From: Cynocephalus volans | Lineage: Eukaryota > Chordata > Mammalia > Dermoptera > Cynocephalidae | DNA length: 64,000 nucleotides | Reading direction: 5' to 3' | NCBI RefSeq assembly: GCF_027409185.1 | Contig: NC_084470.1 | Location: 33,655,001 to 33,719,000, forward strand | Part shown: piece after piece, positions 35,526 through 47,230 of the stretch | How positions within the stretch are numbered: the stretch's first letter is position 1 | Layout of the letters: the number at the start of each line of letters is the position of its first letter | Program-made: the position numbers and the translations under genes | The notes under the pieces: model-generated | Databases searched by the model: none | Told to the model about the DNA's origin: nothing | What the model saw: only the letters and a program-made list of their open reading frames with translations

Positions 35526-37144
35526 CTATTGCTGTATTTATTATTTCCTTTAAGGATCTCCAGATTTTCACAATTATTGGCATGTGACAGGTCCTCAATA
35601 GTGTTTGTTTGTGACTGAGCTGCCTTGGTTTTCTCCGAGTACACATAGACACTTGATTAATACATCGTTGATAAGACATAAGGACAATGAGCTTCTCTGG
35701 TTGGTTAGTATCATATTGTGGCCTGAAAACTTTGGAACTCATATTTGAAAACTAATGTAAAACGGAAAGTACAGTTAAGAACAGCAAGAGATTTTGCTAA
35801 GAGTTCCTTTCCTTTAATGGAGACGTGTGGCTGCTATGAATCCAATGAGAAAACTAAGATCAGAGTTAGGGGATGAGGTTTAACACTAAGGTATCACCAA
35901 AGTTTAGAATGAGCAATAGCATTGGCACATGAATTCTGAGGGTCGAGCTGATGTGGGCCAAACACAGGCCACAGGCTGACATCCAAAAGGTGAAACAATC
36001 AAAAGTGTGAGGTAAAGAAAGCATCATTAGACTTTCTAGGCTGGAGAGCTCAGGTTAAATATTAAGGTAAAGAACAAGAGGACTAAATATGGACTGAGAG
36101 TCTAGAGATGGGGCCACGACAGTCAGAAACACAGAATGCAGTTTGAATCTTTAAGCCTAGCAATGCTAGTTGACCTTCCCCTGGTGTGTGCAGATAAGGA
36201 GTGGCAGCTTTAAGCTGTGTCGCTAGGTGAGGGAGGGTTTTTCAGTGCCAGTGCTTGCAGGGAAGGTGCTTCTGACCAGCAAACTAACAACCGATATTAA
36301 GTTCCTAAAGCCAATGAAGGATCCAAAAGAGCAAAGACACACTGTACTAAAATGTTTAGCCAAGGATTAAGTTCAAATATTCTAGGTAAATCCACCTTTA
36401 AAGTCAAGATGCTTACATGAACTTATTCAATAATGCCTCCATTTTTATGATTTTTCCTTAAGGCAGTTTCTTCCAAAAGTCAATCTATATTTAATATATT
36501 CATTCATGTTTCTGCTCTTCAGTGCCCTCATCTTTCCTATACTGTTTCTTCAATGCAACAGAGGTTATTTTATTATAAAATCATAGTCGTCATGACCTAT
36601 GGCAAAGAGGTGACTGTTTTCCCCCTTATTTCCTCAACCTACGTTGTAGAAACTTTCCACATCCTCTTCTCAATGTCTTCTTTCACAACCCATAATGCTT
36701 AAGAAATGTGCCATATGAACCACCTATCTGCTCACAGGCACTTGATTAAAAAAAAAATCTGAATTTTTCCCTGGGATTTTATACTTGAGATTCAGAAAGA
36801 CTCTACTTCCTGCAGAACCTTCGGATTGGGAAATCATCTAGGCTGCTATAGATCTTTTCTGCCACATGCACAGAGATATAAATAAAACTGTTATGTTAGG
36901 ACTTTCGGTAACAAGATAGAAATCCAACTTATATTAATTTAAGCAAAAGAGAACATACTGTTTTACTTAACTGAAACATACAGTATTCTCAAGAATGGCT
37001 GGACAAGGGTGTTTACACATAGTTATAAAGAACTTTTCATCTCCCAGCTCTGTTTTTCTTTATATTTGTCTTATTCTCTGTCAGGAAAGAAGGCACCAAT
37101 AGCTACTGTTTTTGTGATCCTTAAATCTTTTGATATGAGAAAAA
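35526..37144. other. Non-coding DNA, nothing identified
   Basis: No gene. The part 36890-37090 resembles an old MER-type repeat but I cannot name it. Confidence 0.45.
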
Positions 37145-37976
37145 GTGAGATACCCTGTATCTATAATATATAAAGAACACTTACAAATTAACAATAATTC
37201 AATATTAAAAAGACAAAAGATTTGAACATTTTACCAAAGAAGATATATATATGGATTGCAAATGAACACATGAAAAGATGTTCAATATAATTAACCATTA
37301 TAACTCACTAGCATGGCTAAAATTAAAAAGACTGATTATACTAAGTGTTGAAAAAAAAATGTGGAAGACCAGAAATTATGGTACTTTGAAAAGTTTAACA
37401 AAATTGAAAAACTCATTAAAAAGACCCAGCCAAAAAAATGAAGAGTAAAGAAAATATATCACAGATGTGAAAGGGACTATCACAATAGACTCTACAGAAA
37501 TTAAAAGGATAAAATGGGAAATATTATGAAATCTTCTTTGCAAATAAGTTTAACAACTTGAATAAAGTGGATAGTTCCTAGAAAAATGCAACTTTTCAAA
37601 ATTAAAAAAATAGAAAATATGCATAGCTATATATCAAAAATACCTTAAATTTATAAACAAAATCTTTTTCACAAAGGTTATAAACTGCATCAAAATTTTT
37701 AAAAATAAATAGTACAAATTTCATACAAGCTCTTTCAAAAAATTAAAGAATAAACAAATCCCCCAATTTTTTATGAATCTAAAAAAATCCTGATTAAAAA
37801 ACCATGACAAAGACATTATATGAAAATAATTACAAAATAGCATCTCTCATGTGTATATATACAAAAAAACTTAACAAAATATTGGTATATTAAATGTAGA
37901 AATATAAATAAATGACCAAGTGGGATTTATCAGAGGAGAGCAAGATTGGTTTATTGATTAAAAAAATACAAGCAAC
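37145..37976 (+). repeat. Old L1M host element, left arm
   Basis: Decayed ORF2 text: 'gaacacatgaaaagatgttc' (C-terminal part, 37260s), then after a rearrangement at about 37340 an earlier ORF2 segment ('ctctacagaaattaaaagga', 'aaattaaagaataaacaaat') up to 'gaccaagtgggatttatcag' at 37913-37932. The same element resumes at 47580 after the inserted full-length L1. Plus strand; no frame survives. Confidence 0.75.
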
Positions 37977-39060
37977 GGGTGGTGACATCATCAACATGGT
38001 GAAATAGATGGTCCCCTGTGTCACTTGCCGTACAGTTAATCATTTTACAACTATTGAAAAGCAAAGACTGCCAAACTGGCACCACTGGAACTCAGGGGGA
38101 GAGGAGGAGAGACCTTGCAAAGTTTGTGAAGGCAGAGAAGCCTTTGTGAGAAGGAGAAGGGACATTCCAACTGTTTTGAGACCTGGCCACTTCATGGCTG
38201 GCCCCATGAGGAATGGGAAGAAGCTACAGCACACAGATCAAGAGCCAGCAAAAGCCACAGCCGAGCATTTCACATGAAGTTGCTTGAAGTCTGCAGGGGA
38301 GAAGAGGGCCTCAGAGCATACCACACCAGCCCCCAGGCCAGTAAGACCATTGACAGTGTTCTTGTGGACCCACATAGAAATTAGAGTCCATAGACAACCA
38401 AAGAAAGGAATCATCTAGAGGCTGGTGAGTCACCACAAGGGACCCATGCATGGTCTGGCACATGGGAAACATTTGGTGGGCAGAGGAAGCTGTCTCACCA
38501 AAGGAACATTGGGGAGCAATGTAGGAAGCTGATCTGCCTACTAATCAGCACAGACACACTCAGTGAACACTGATTAGGGCAATGGAACTGCAGGTGGCTC
38601 AGTTTGCTGAAAGAAGTCAGTCTTGGGCCAGAATTTCCACATAGCCAAGTGTATCTGACCTCACAAGACCGAAAAGTGATTAAAAGGCTAACAGTTAAAA
38701 TCTGATCTGCACAAAAAGCCTTCCCCAGCGAATCAGCAGCAAAGCAGCAATTCAGCTAACCCACAGAGCTAAAATGCTGGTCTCCACAGGAAGTTCCCCC
38801 AATTTTGGAATTAACCAAAGGACAACAAATTAGTTCCAATGCAGAGTATAAGTGATGGCGGTAGCTGATAATACATCCCAGAACAACAAAAAACCACAGA
38901 CCATAGCCAAAGCTCTGATATTAATGAGTAAATGTTTAACACCACCACCAAAGAACAAATATAAAACCTAGAAGATGTAGTAGTCTCCTCAAATGCCCAG
39001 GCATTAACATAAAGACACAAAGATAAAGGAAGAACAGAGAAATACAACAACAAAAAAGAA
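37977..39060 (+). promoter_or_regulatory. L1 5' leader
   Basis: The non-coding leader of the full-length L1, from its 5' end to the region upstream of ORF1. It aligns with 13713 to 12732 on the other strand. By family knowledge this is the internal promoter region of L1. The open frames at 38008-38277 (plus) and 38040-38234 (minus) lie in it and are not supported as genes. The 5' edge is set by the end of the duplication at 37976. Confidence 0.7.
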
Positions 39061-39895
39061 TAAATAAAGCACCAGCAATGGAACAAGAGGAACAGCAGAT
39101 TTATGAAATGTCTGACAGAGAATTGAGAAAAACCCTTTTTAAGGATGTTCAAGAAATCTCCAAAAATACAGATAGAAAATTAATTGATACCCACAAAACA
39201 ATCCAGAAGAAGAATAAAATAAAGAGTACATATCTAAACTAAAAAATTTGACAGAAAGCTTAAACAGTAGACTATATCCAACTCAGGAAAAATCAGTGAG
39301 ACTGAAGGCAGAACATATGAAATTAACAAATCAGAGGAGAAAAAAGGAAAAAAAATAAGAAAAAATGAAACAAAAATACAGCAAATATGGTACTTCTTCA
39401 AGTGAAATAACCTCTGCATAACTGGCATACCAAAAGGAGAGGAAAAAGGAACAGATGTAGAAAGCATATGCAAGGACATAATGGCTGAACATTTCCCAGG
39501 TATGGGAAAAGATGACAGCATCTAGGCACAGAAAGCTCATGTTGCCAATCAAATTCAACCCAAGGAGAAGCACCCAAAGGTACATTATAATCAAATTACC
39601 AAAAACCAAAGACAAAGAAAAAATACTGAAAGCAGAAAGAGAAAAGAAACACGTAACATTCAACAGAGCCCCAGCACATCTCTCAGCAGATTACTTAGTA
39701 GAAATCCTACAGGCCAGAATAGAATGGGATGATATATTCAGAGGACTAAAGAAAAAAGACTGTTAGCCAAGAATTTTCTATTCAGAAAAACTAACTTTCA
39801 AATATCAATGAGAAATAAAGTCTTTCCCTAACAAACAAAAGCTGAGGGAATTTATCAACCCTAGACCTGCCTTACAGGAAATGCTAAAGGGAGTT
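39060..39895 (+). pseudogene. L1 ORF1 remnant
   Basis: L1 ORF1 encodes an RNA-binding trimeric protein. The N-terminal coiled-coil part is decayed. The best-preserved stretch is 39512-39766 (84 codons), which reads as the C-terminal RNA-binding part: 'TQRYIIIKLPKTKDKEKIL', then 'APAHLSADYLVEILQARI' and 'EWDDIFRGLKKKDC', ending at a stop. Downstream text in other frames ('gccttacaggaaatgctaaa') represents the usual ORF1 C-terminus. Frameshifts and stops make it non-functional. The start is approximate. Confidence 0.75.
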
Positions 39896-40460
39896 CTTTA
39901 ATCTGAAAGAAGATGACACTAAAGAGCAGCAAGAAAGCATTTGGAGGTACATAAGTTATTAGTAAAGTAGGTTCACAGACAACCTCAGAATACTCCACAG
40001 TCATAAGGGTGATAAATAAACCACTTACATCCTTAATATGAAGATGAAAGAACAAACCTAATATGACAATAACATATACAATGACCACATAAGAGACAGG
40101 CAATATTAAAAGATATAACTTGGAACAAGAAAATGTTAAAAAATGGGGAGAATGACACCCAAGTATAAAGTTGGCTGTGTTTGTTTTTTTCTCTTAGATA
40201 TCAAAGTTAAGTTGTTGTTAGTCTAAAATAATCTATTATAACTATAAAATGCTCTTTGTAAGCTTCATGGTAAACAGAACACAAAAAATAAGAGACATAC
40301 TAAATATAAATAGTGAGAAATCAAAACACATTGCTAGAGAAAATCACTCAACCACAGATGAAGATAGTAAGATCAGAAAAAAGGAAAAAAGGATCAGCAA
40401 AGCATGCACAAAAAAGATAATACAATGGCAGTAACAAATCCCTATATATCAATAATAACT

Positions 40461-42778
40461 TTTTTTTTTGCTTTCTTTTATTGATTATATATATTTGTGG
40501 GGTACAAATTGAATATTAATATATCTGTACAATATGTGGTGATCAAATCAGGTTAATTAGTATACTCATGTTTACAAAACGTAATCAATCTTTGTGACCT
40601 TTAACTAGTTTCTCGCCAACCTCCCTCCTCCTCCCCATTTCCTATCTCTCATAACCACAGTTCTGTAGTTCTCTTCTCTCTTTTTCTTTTTTGAAAGTTT
40701 AATATATTATTGTGATTCTTTTTTTTTCTTTTTTCTTTTTTTCTTTCTTTGTTCATTTGTTCTTTCATTCTTTCTTTACTTTAGCTCCCACTTTTGAGTG
40801 AGGACCTGGGGTACTTTTCTTTCTGTGCCTGGCCTATTTCACTTAACATAATTTTCTCCAGGATCATCCATATTGCTGTGAATGGCAGAATTTCATTCTT
40901 TTTTATGGCAGAGTAGTATCCATTGAGTATATATACCACATTTTCCTTATCCATTCATCTCTCAATGGAGATTTAGGTTGATTCCATATCTTGGCAATTG
41001 TAATAAAGCTGCAATAAACACAGGAATGCATGTAATCCTTTGACATGATGATTTTCATTCTTTTGAATATATACCCAGCAATGGAATTGCTGGGTCATAT
41101 TGCAGTTCTATCGTTAGTTGTTTGTGGAACCTCCATACTGTTTTCCATGATGGCTGCACTAATTTGCAGTCCCATCAACAGTGTAGGAGGGTTCCACTTT
41201 CTCCACATCCTCTCCAGCATTTGTTGTTCTCTGTCTTATAATAGCCAGTCTAATAAGGGGCGATGATATCTCAGTGTGGTTTTAATTTGCATTTCTCTGA
41301 TGCTGAGGGATGTTGAGCATTTTTTCATGTGTCTGTTGGCCATTTGTATTTCTTCATATGAGAAATATCTTCAGTTCCTTTGCCCATTTTTAAATTGGGT
41401 TATTTGTTTTCTAACTCTTGAGATGCTTGAGTTCTTTGTATATTCTGGATATTAATCCCTTGTCAGAAACATAGTTTGCAAATATTTTCTCATATTCTGT
41501 AGGTTGTCTTCACTTTTCACTCTATTAATTATCTTTTTTGCTGTGCTGAAGCTTCTTAGTTTGATCTAATCCCATTTATTTATTTTTTCTTTTGTTGCCT
41601 GTGCTTTTGGGGTCATATTCAGAAAGTCTTTGCCCAATTGTATATCCTGAAGTGTTTTCCCTATGTTTTCTTTTAGGAGTTTTATTGTTTCTTGTCTTAT
41701 ATCTAAGTTGTTAATCCATTTTGAGATGTTTTTGGTATATGATGAGAGGTACAGGTCTATTTTCATTTTTCTACATATGGATTTCCAGTTACCCCAGCAT
41801 CATTTATTAAAGAGGCAGTCTTTTCCACAATGTATGTTCTTGTGACCTTTGTCAAAGATCAGTTGGTTGTAAGTATGTGGGTTGACTTCTGGGTACTAAT
41901 TCTGTTCCATTGGTCTGAGTATCTGTTTTTATGCCGGTACCAAGCTGTTTTGGTTACTATAGCTTTGTAGTATAGTTTGAAGTCAGGTAGTGTTATGCCT
42001 CTGGCTTTATTTTATTTATTTATTTATTTGTTTGTTTGTTTGTTTTTTATTTATTTATTTATTTATTTATTTATTTTTGCTCAGGATTGCTTTTGCTATT
42101 TGGAGTCTTTTGTTGTTCCATATGAATATTAGAATTGTTTAATCTATATCTGTGAAGAATGTTATTGGTATTTTGATGAGGATTGCATTGAACCTGTAGA
42201 TTGTTTTGGGTAATGTGGACATTTTCACAATGCTAATTCTCCCAATCCAAAAGCATGGAATGTCTTTCCATCTTTTTGTGTCTTCTTTAATTTCTTTCAT
42301 CAGTGATTTGTAATTCTCATTGTAGAGATTTTCATTTCCATGGTTAAATTGATTCCTAGATATTTCATATTTTTGGAGACTATTTTAAGTAGGCTTGCTT
42401 TATTTATTTTCTTTTCTGCTAGTTTGCTCTGGAGTATAAAAATGCTACTGATACTTACATTTTGATTTTATATCCTGCAACTTTACTGAAATTGTTTATC
42501 TGCTCTAAGAGATTTTTGGTAGAGTCTTTAAGTTTTATTATATATAAGATCATGTCATCTGCAAATAGGGACAGTTTGACTTCATCTTTTTCAATCTGGA
42601 TGCACTTCATTTCTTTCTCTTGCCTGATTGTTCTTGCTAGTACTTCCAATATTGGATTAAATAGGAGTACTAAGAGTGGGCATCCTTGTCATGTTCTTGT
42701 CCTTAAGGGAAAGTATCTCAACAAAACATCATATATGACAAACCCACTGCCAATATCTTCCTTAATGGGGAAAAGCTG
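40461..42778 (-). mobile_element. Truncated L1 inserted antisense with a 5' inversion
   Basis: A T run at 40461 is the tail. The 3' UTR and ORF2 follow on the minus strand up to about 42700, including a reverse-transcriptase active-site motif FADD at 42554-42565. From about 42701 to 42778 the text switches to plus-strand ORF2 ('atatatgacaaacccactgc', 'cttaatggggaaaagctgaa'), a sequence that sits just upstream in a normal L1, so the 5' end is inverted. Target-site duplication: 40451-40460 'aataataact' and 42779-42788 'aatagcaact'. A TTTA/TTTG microsatellite (42007-42075) lies inside. Non-functional. Confidence 0.88.
42007..42075. repeat. (TTTA)n/(TTTG)n microsatellite within L1
   Basis: Tetranucleotide repeat of ttta and tttg units expanded inside the antisense L1, interrupting its ORF2 frame. 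Confidence 0.9.
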
Positions 42779-43084
42779 AATAGCAACTCTTAATGTAAAT
42801 GGATTGAATGCCCAAATTAAAAGACACAGAGTGACTCCATGGATTATAAAATAAGAACCAACAATCTGCTACCTACAAGAAACGAACTTCACCTATACGG
42901 ACACACGCCATCTGAAAGTGAAGAGATGAAAAGATATTTCATGCAAATGGAAACCAAAAAAGAACAGGAGTAGTTATACTTAGATAAAATAGACATCAAG
43001 CCAAGTAAAGTAAAAAGAAAGATAAGATATTTTATTATATAATGATAGAGGTTTCATTGATCCAATAAGAGGATATAACAGTTC

Positions 43085-43594
43085 ATTTTTTTGTTTTTTG
43101 CCTTTTGTTTCTCTGTATAAGACAAATGACTTTTTAGTTTTGGTTTTTTAAGAAACAACTGCTATGGTCTGAATGTTTGTGCCTCTCCAAAATTCCTATG
43201 TTGAAATCCTAACCCCCAAGGCGATGGTATCAGGAGGTGGGGAAATAATGAGATCATGAGGGCAGAGACCTCATAATAGGATTAGTGCCCTTATAAAAGA
43301 GCCCATGGGAGCTCCTTCCCTTCTGCCATGTAAGGACACAGAGAGAAAGTGACATGCATCAACCAGGAAGTAGGTCCTCACCTGACACTGAATCCCCCAG
43401 TGCCTTGATCTTGGACTTCCCAGACTCCAGAACTGTAAGAAATAAATTTCTGCTGTTTAAAAGCCACCCAGTTTATGGTGTTTATTTTTAGCAGCTTGCA
43501 AAGACTAAGACACTCACTCTTCACATTTTAACTGTGGAAGTTTTTGTTAATAATTTTGTAAAGGTGACTTATTTTTAAGAGGAGGAATTGGTTG
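43085..43594 (-). other. Unidentified segment between L1 and the U6 copy, carrying a MaLR LTR
   Basis: About 155 bp of unknown AT-rich sequence split by the LTR at 43160-43512. It interrupts the L1 exactly where the U6 copy does. Read on the minus strand it follows the U6 3' end and ends in an A-rich stretch (43085-43110 as T-rich on plus) beside the duplication. It could be the fused partner of U6 or a separate earlier insertion. The motif ataaca occurs at 43075, 43595 and 43709, so both readings have a plausible duplication. Confidence 0.6.
43160..43512 (+). mobile_element. MaLR solo LTR (MST/MLT-like), sense
   Basis: Runs from 'tgctatggtctgaatgtttg' through 'ctaacccccaaggcgatggt', 'agtgcccttataaaagagcc', 'ccttctgccatgtaaggaca', 'cttggacttcccagactcca' and 'aataaatttctgctgtttaa' to 'gactaagaca'. 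It has a TATA-like box (ttataaaaga) and an AATAAA signal, as expected of an LTR. 353 bp, TG...CA ends. Flanking 5-mers 'acaac' and 'ctcac' are a poor duplication. Confidence 0.9.
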
Positions 43595-43601
43595 ATAACA
43601 G

Positions 43602-43708
43602 AAAAATATAGAATACTTCACGAATTTGCATGTCATCCTTGTGCAGGAGCCATGCTAATCTTCTCTGTATCATTCCAATTTTAGTATATGTGCTGCCGAA
43701 GCGAGCAC
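43602..43708 (-). pseudogene. RNU6 pseudogene: U6 snRNA retrocopy
   Basis: The minus strand matches U6 spliceosomal snRNA over its whole length of about 107 nt. It starts with 'gtgctcgcttcggcagcaca', includes the 'gaagattagcatggct' part, the 'atgcaaattcgtgaagtatt' part and a terminal T run (43602-43606 as A on plus). Only a few substitutions are seen. The usual U6 promoter (distal and proximal elements, TATA at -25) is not expected, because L1 sequence abuts its 5' end, so it is a pseudogene. The duplication 'ataaca' on its 5' side fits L1-driven insertion. It may be part of a chimeric retrocopy. Confidence 0.93.
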
Positions 43709-44253
43709 ATAACAATTCTAAATACATACACACCCAACTCCACAGCACCCAGCTAAATAAAAACAATTTTAGATTTATAGAAGAAATAGACTTCAACACA
43801 ATAATATTTGGAGATTTTAACACCCTACTTTCAGCAAAGGACAGATCATCCAGTCAGAAAATTAACCAGGAAAAATTAGAATTAATCTCTATGCTAGGCT
43901 TATTGGACCTAATGGACATATACAGAACAGTTCATCCTACAGATACAGAATACACATTCTTCTCAGCAGTACATGAAACATTCACTAGAATAGGTTATAT
44001 GTTAGGTCACAAAACAAGCCTCAACAAATCCAAAAAATATTAAAATCATATCAACTACTTTGTCCAATTACAATGCAATAAAACTGGAAATGAACAAGGA
44101 AAGACACACTAAAAATGTGCAAATACATGGAAATTAAACAACATGACCCTAAACAATGAATAAGTCAAAGAAATTAAAAGGAAATTAGAAAATTTTTGGA
44201 GATAAATGAAAAGGACAACACAACATACTAGAACCTGTGGGATACAGGAAAAG

Positions 44254-44259
<6 letters not shown>

Positions 44260-44288
<29 letters not shown>

Positions 44289-44456
44289 GTCTTTTTGTGA
44301 CTGGTAAGGGGATCGCAACTCTTGGCTTGGTGTCGCCTGCACTGCGCTCAGCCAGTGAGCGCACTGGCCATTCCTATATAGGATCCGAACCCGCGGCAGG
44401 AGTGCCGCTGCATGCCTAAGCACTGCACTCTCCTGAGTGCGCCACGGGGCCGGCCC
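44260..44456 (-). mobile_element. CYN SINE, long form, copy B
   Basis: A long T run (44260-44288) is the tail of a minus-strand CYN. The sense strand starts 'gggccggccccgtggcgcac', holds the B box 'gggttcggatcc' and 'tatataggaatggcc'. It has an extra segment of about 46 nt ('gcaggcgacaccaagccaag', 'agttgcgatccccttacc') that copies A and C lack, then the common 'cacaaaaagac' end. Target-site duplication: 44245-44259 'caggaaaagcagttc' and 44456-44469 'cagaaaaatagttc'. Inserted into L1 ORF2. Confidence 0.95.
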
Positions 44457-44469
44457 AGAAAAATAGTTC

Positions 44470-47230
44470 TGAGAGAGAAGTTTACAACAATGATTGACTA
44501 CATCAAAAAAGAAGAAAGACTTCAGATAAACAACCTAACATTACACCTCAAGGAACTAGAAAAACAAGAACAAACTAAAACCAAAATTAATTGAATGAGT
44601 GAAATAAGAAAGATCAGAGAATAAATAAATGAATTAGAGATTCAGAAAACACAAAAGATCAATGAAACAAAGAGTTGGTTTTACAAAAAGATTTTTTAAA
44701 AAATGGATAAACCTTTAGCTAGAATAATGGAAAAAAAAGAGAGAAGACTCAAAGAAAATCAGAGATGAAAAAGAAGACATTACAACTGATACCACAGAAA
44801 TAAAAAGAATCATAAGAGACTTTTGTGAACAACTGTATTGGAATATACTGGAAAACCTAGAAGAAATGGATAAATTCCTGGATACATACAGCTTACTAAG
44901 GTTGAATCATGAAGAACTAGAAAATGTAAACAGACCAATAATGAGTAATAAGATTGGAGCAGTAGTAAAAAGTCTTCCAACAAAGAAAACTTCAGAACCA
45001 GATTGCTTCACTGCTGAATTCTACTAAACATTTAGAGAAGAACTAATAGCAATTCTTCTCAAAACCTTCAAAAAATCGAAAGGGAGGGAATACTTCCAAA
45101 CTCATTCTACAAGGCCAATGTTATTCTCATACCCAAACCAGAAAAAGATAAAACAAAGAAATCTACAGATCAATATTCCTAACAAACACAGATGTGAAGA
45201 TCTTCAACAAAACACTAGCAAACCAAATCCAATAACTATGATCAGGTGGGATTCATCCCAAGGATGTAAGGATGGTTCAACATACACAAATCAATAAAAG
45301 TGATACATCACATCAACAGAATGAAGGAAAGAAAACATATGACCATTTCAATAGACACAGAAAAAGCATTTGATAAAAATCCAACAGGCTTCATGATAAA
45401 AACACTCAACAAAGTAGGTATAGAAGGAATGTATCTCAACACAATAAAGGGCATATAAACAAACCCACAGCTAATGTCATACCAAATGAACAAAAATTGG
45501 AGACTTTCCTCTAAAAATTGGAACAAGACAAGAATGCTCACTTTCTCCACTCTTATTCAACATAGGACTGGAAACTCTAGCCAGCATAGTTAGGCAAGAG
45601 AAAGCAATAAAAGGCATACCAATTGGAAAGGAGGAAGTCAAACTAGCCCTTTTTGTAGATGACATGATCTTATACATAGAAATCCTAAAGAACCTACCAA
45701 AAAATTACTACAACTAATCAATAAATCCAGTATAGTGTCAGGATACAAAATCAACACACACTAATAGCCTTTCTACACACTAGTAACAAAATAGCCAAAG
45801 AAGAAATCTAAAAAGTAAGCCCATTCATAATAGCTTCCAAAAAAAAAAAAAATGAAATACCTAGGAATAAATTTAACCAATGAGGTAAAAGATCTCTACT
45901 ATGAAAACTATAAAACATTCATTAAAAAAAAATTGAAGAGGATACAAATAAGTGGAAAGATATCCCATGTTCATGGGTTAGAAGAATTAACAGCATCAAA
46001 ATGTCTATATTATCCAAAGCAATCTACATGTTCAACACAATCCCTATCAAAATACCAATAACATTCTTCACAGAAATAGAAAAAAAATGATCTTAATATT
46101 TGTTTGTAACCACAAAATACCCCATATAGCTAAAGCAATCTTGAACAAAAGGAAGAAAGTTGGAGGCATCATATTTCTGGAATTCAAAATATATTATAAA
46201 GATATAATAACCCGAACAGCATGGTGCTGGCATAAAAACAGACACATAGACCAATGGAACAGAAGAGAGAGCTCATTAATAAACCCACATATTTACAGCT
46301 AATTGATTTTCGAGAAGGGTACCAAGAATATACAGTGGAGAAAGTCCAGCCTCTTCAATAAATGGTGCTGGGAAACTGGATATCCTCATGAAGAAGATTG
46401 AAACTAGACCCATATCTCTCATTATGCATAAAAATCAACTCAGAATGGATTCAAGACCTAAATTTAAGACCTGAAACTATGAAATTACTAGAAGAAAACA
46501 TAGGGGAAATATTACATGAAATGGGAGTGGGCAGCAATTGTTTGAGCAAAACTGCAAAGACACAAGCAACTGAAGCAAAAATACACAAATGGGACTACAT
46601 CAAATTTAAAAACTTCTGCACAGCAAGGGATACTATCAACAAAGTGAATGACAACCTACAGAATGGGAGACCGTGTTTGCAAACTACACATTAGACAAGG
46701 GGCTAATAGCAGAACATATAAGGAATTCAAACAACTATAAAGGAAAAATTAAAATTAAAAAATAGACAAAGGACCTTAAAAGATATTTCTCAAAAGAACA
46801 CATACAAGTGGCCAACAAGCACATGAAAAAATGCTCAAAATCACTAATCATCAAGGGAATGCAAATTAAAAACACAATGAGATATCATCTCACCCTAGTT
46901 AGAATGCACATTATCTACAAGACAGAAAATAACAAGTGCTGGCAAAGATGTGAAGAAAAGGGAAGTCACTGAAATTGTTAGTAGAAATGTAAACTGATAT
47001 AGCCATTGTGAAAAACAGTATGGAGTTTGCTCAGAGAACTAAAAATAAATCTACCTTATGACCTAGCTATCCTCCTACTCGGTATATACCCAAAGAAATG
47101 AAATCAATATATCAAAATGACATCTACACTCCCATGTTCATCGCAGATCCACTCAAATAGCCAAGAGATGGAACCAACCTAAATGCCCATCAACAGATGA
47201 ATGGATAAAAAAACCTGTGATATACATATA
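44470..47230 (+). pseudogene. L1 ORF2 reverse transcriptase and C-terminal part (broken)
   Basis: The continuation of ORF2 after the SINE. RT is the enzyme that copies L1 RNA at the nicked target. Landmarks include 'gaaaaagcatttgataaaaa' in the RT fingers region and the catalytic motif at 45652-45663, which reads FVDD instead of the usual FADD. The C-terminal segment survives as a 98-codon frame at 46398-46694 (text like 'NLRPETMKLLEENIGEIL' and 'TKAQATEAKIHKWDYI'-type). Multiple stops and indels separate these blocks. Not functional. Confidence 0.85.

Larger units (their letters stand above)
42789..44259 (+). pseudogene. L1 ORF2 endonuclease part (broken)
   Basis: ORF2's N-terminal endonuclease nicks target DNA during retroposition. 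The region begins with 'ctcttaatgtaaatggattg', is cut at 43075-43718 by the U6-containing segment, and resumes at 'taaatacatacacacccaac'. The clearest peptide runs through about 43740-44043, with text like 'DFNTIIFGDFNTLLSAKDRS' and 'LMDIYRTVHPTDTEYTFFSA', typical of the endonuclease C-terminal half. It ends at a stop codon. Several frame breaks; inactive. Confidence 0.85.

Noticed and set aside
43602..43708. A functional U6 gene
   Set aside because: Abuts L1 ORF2 at its 5' end without a U6 promoter, lies in an insertion and has substitutions.
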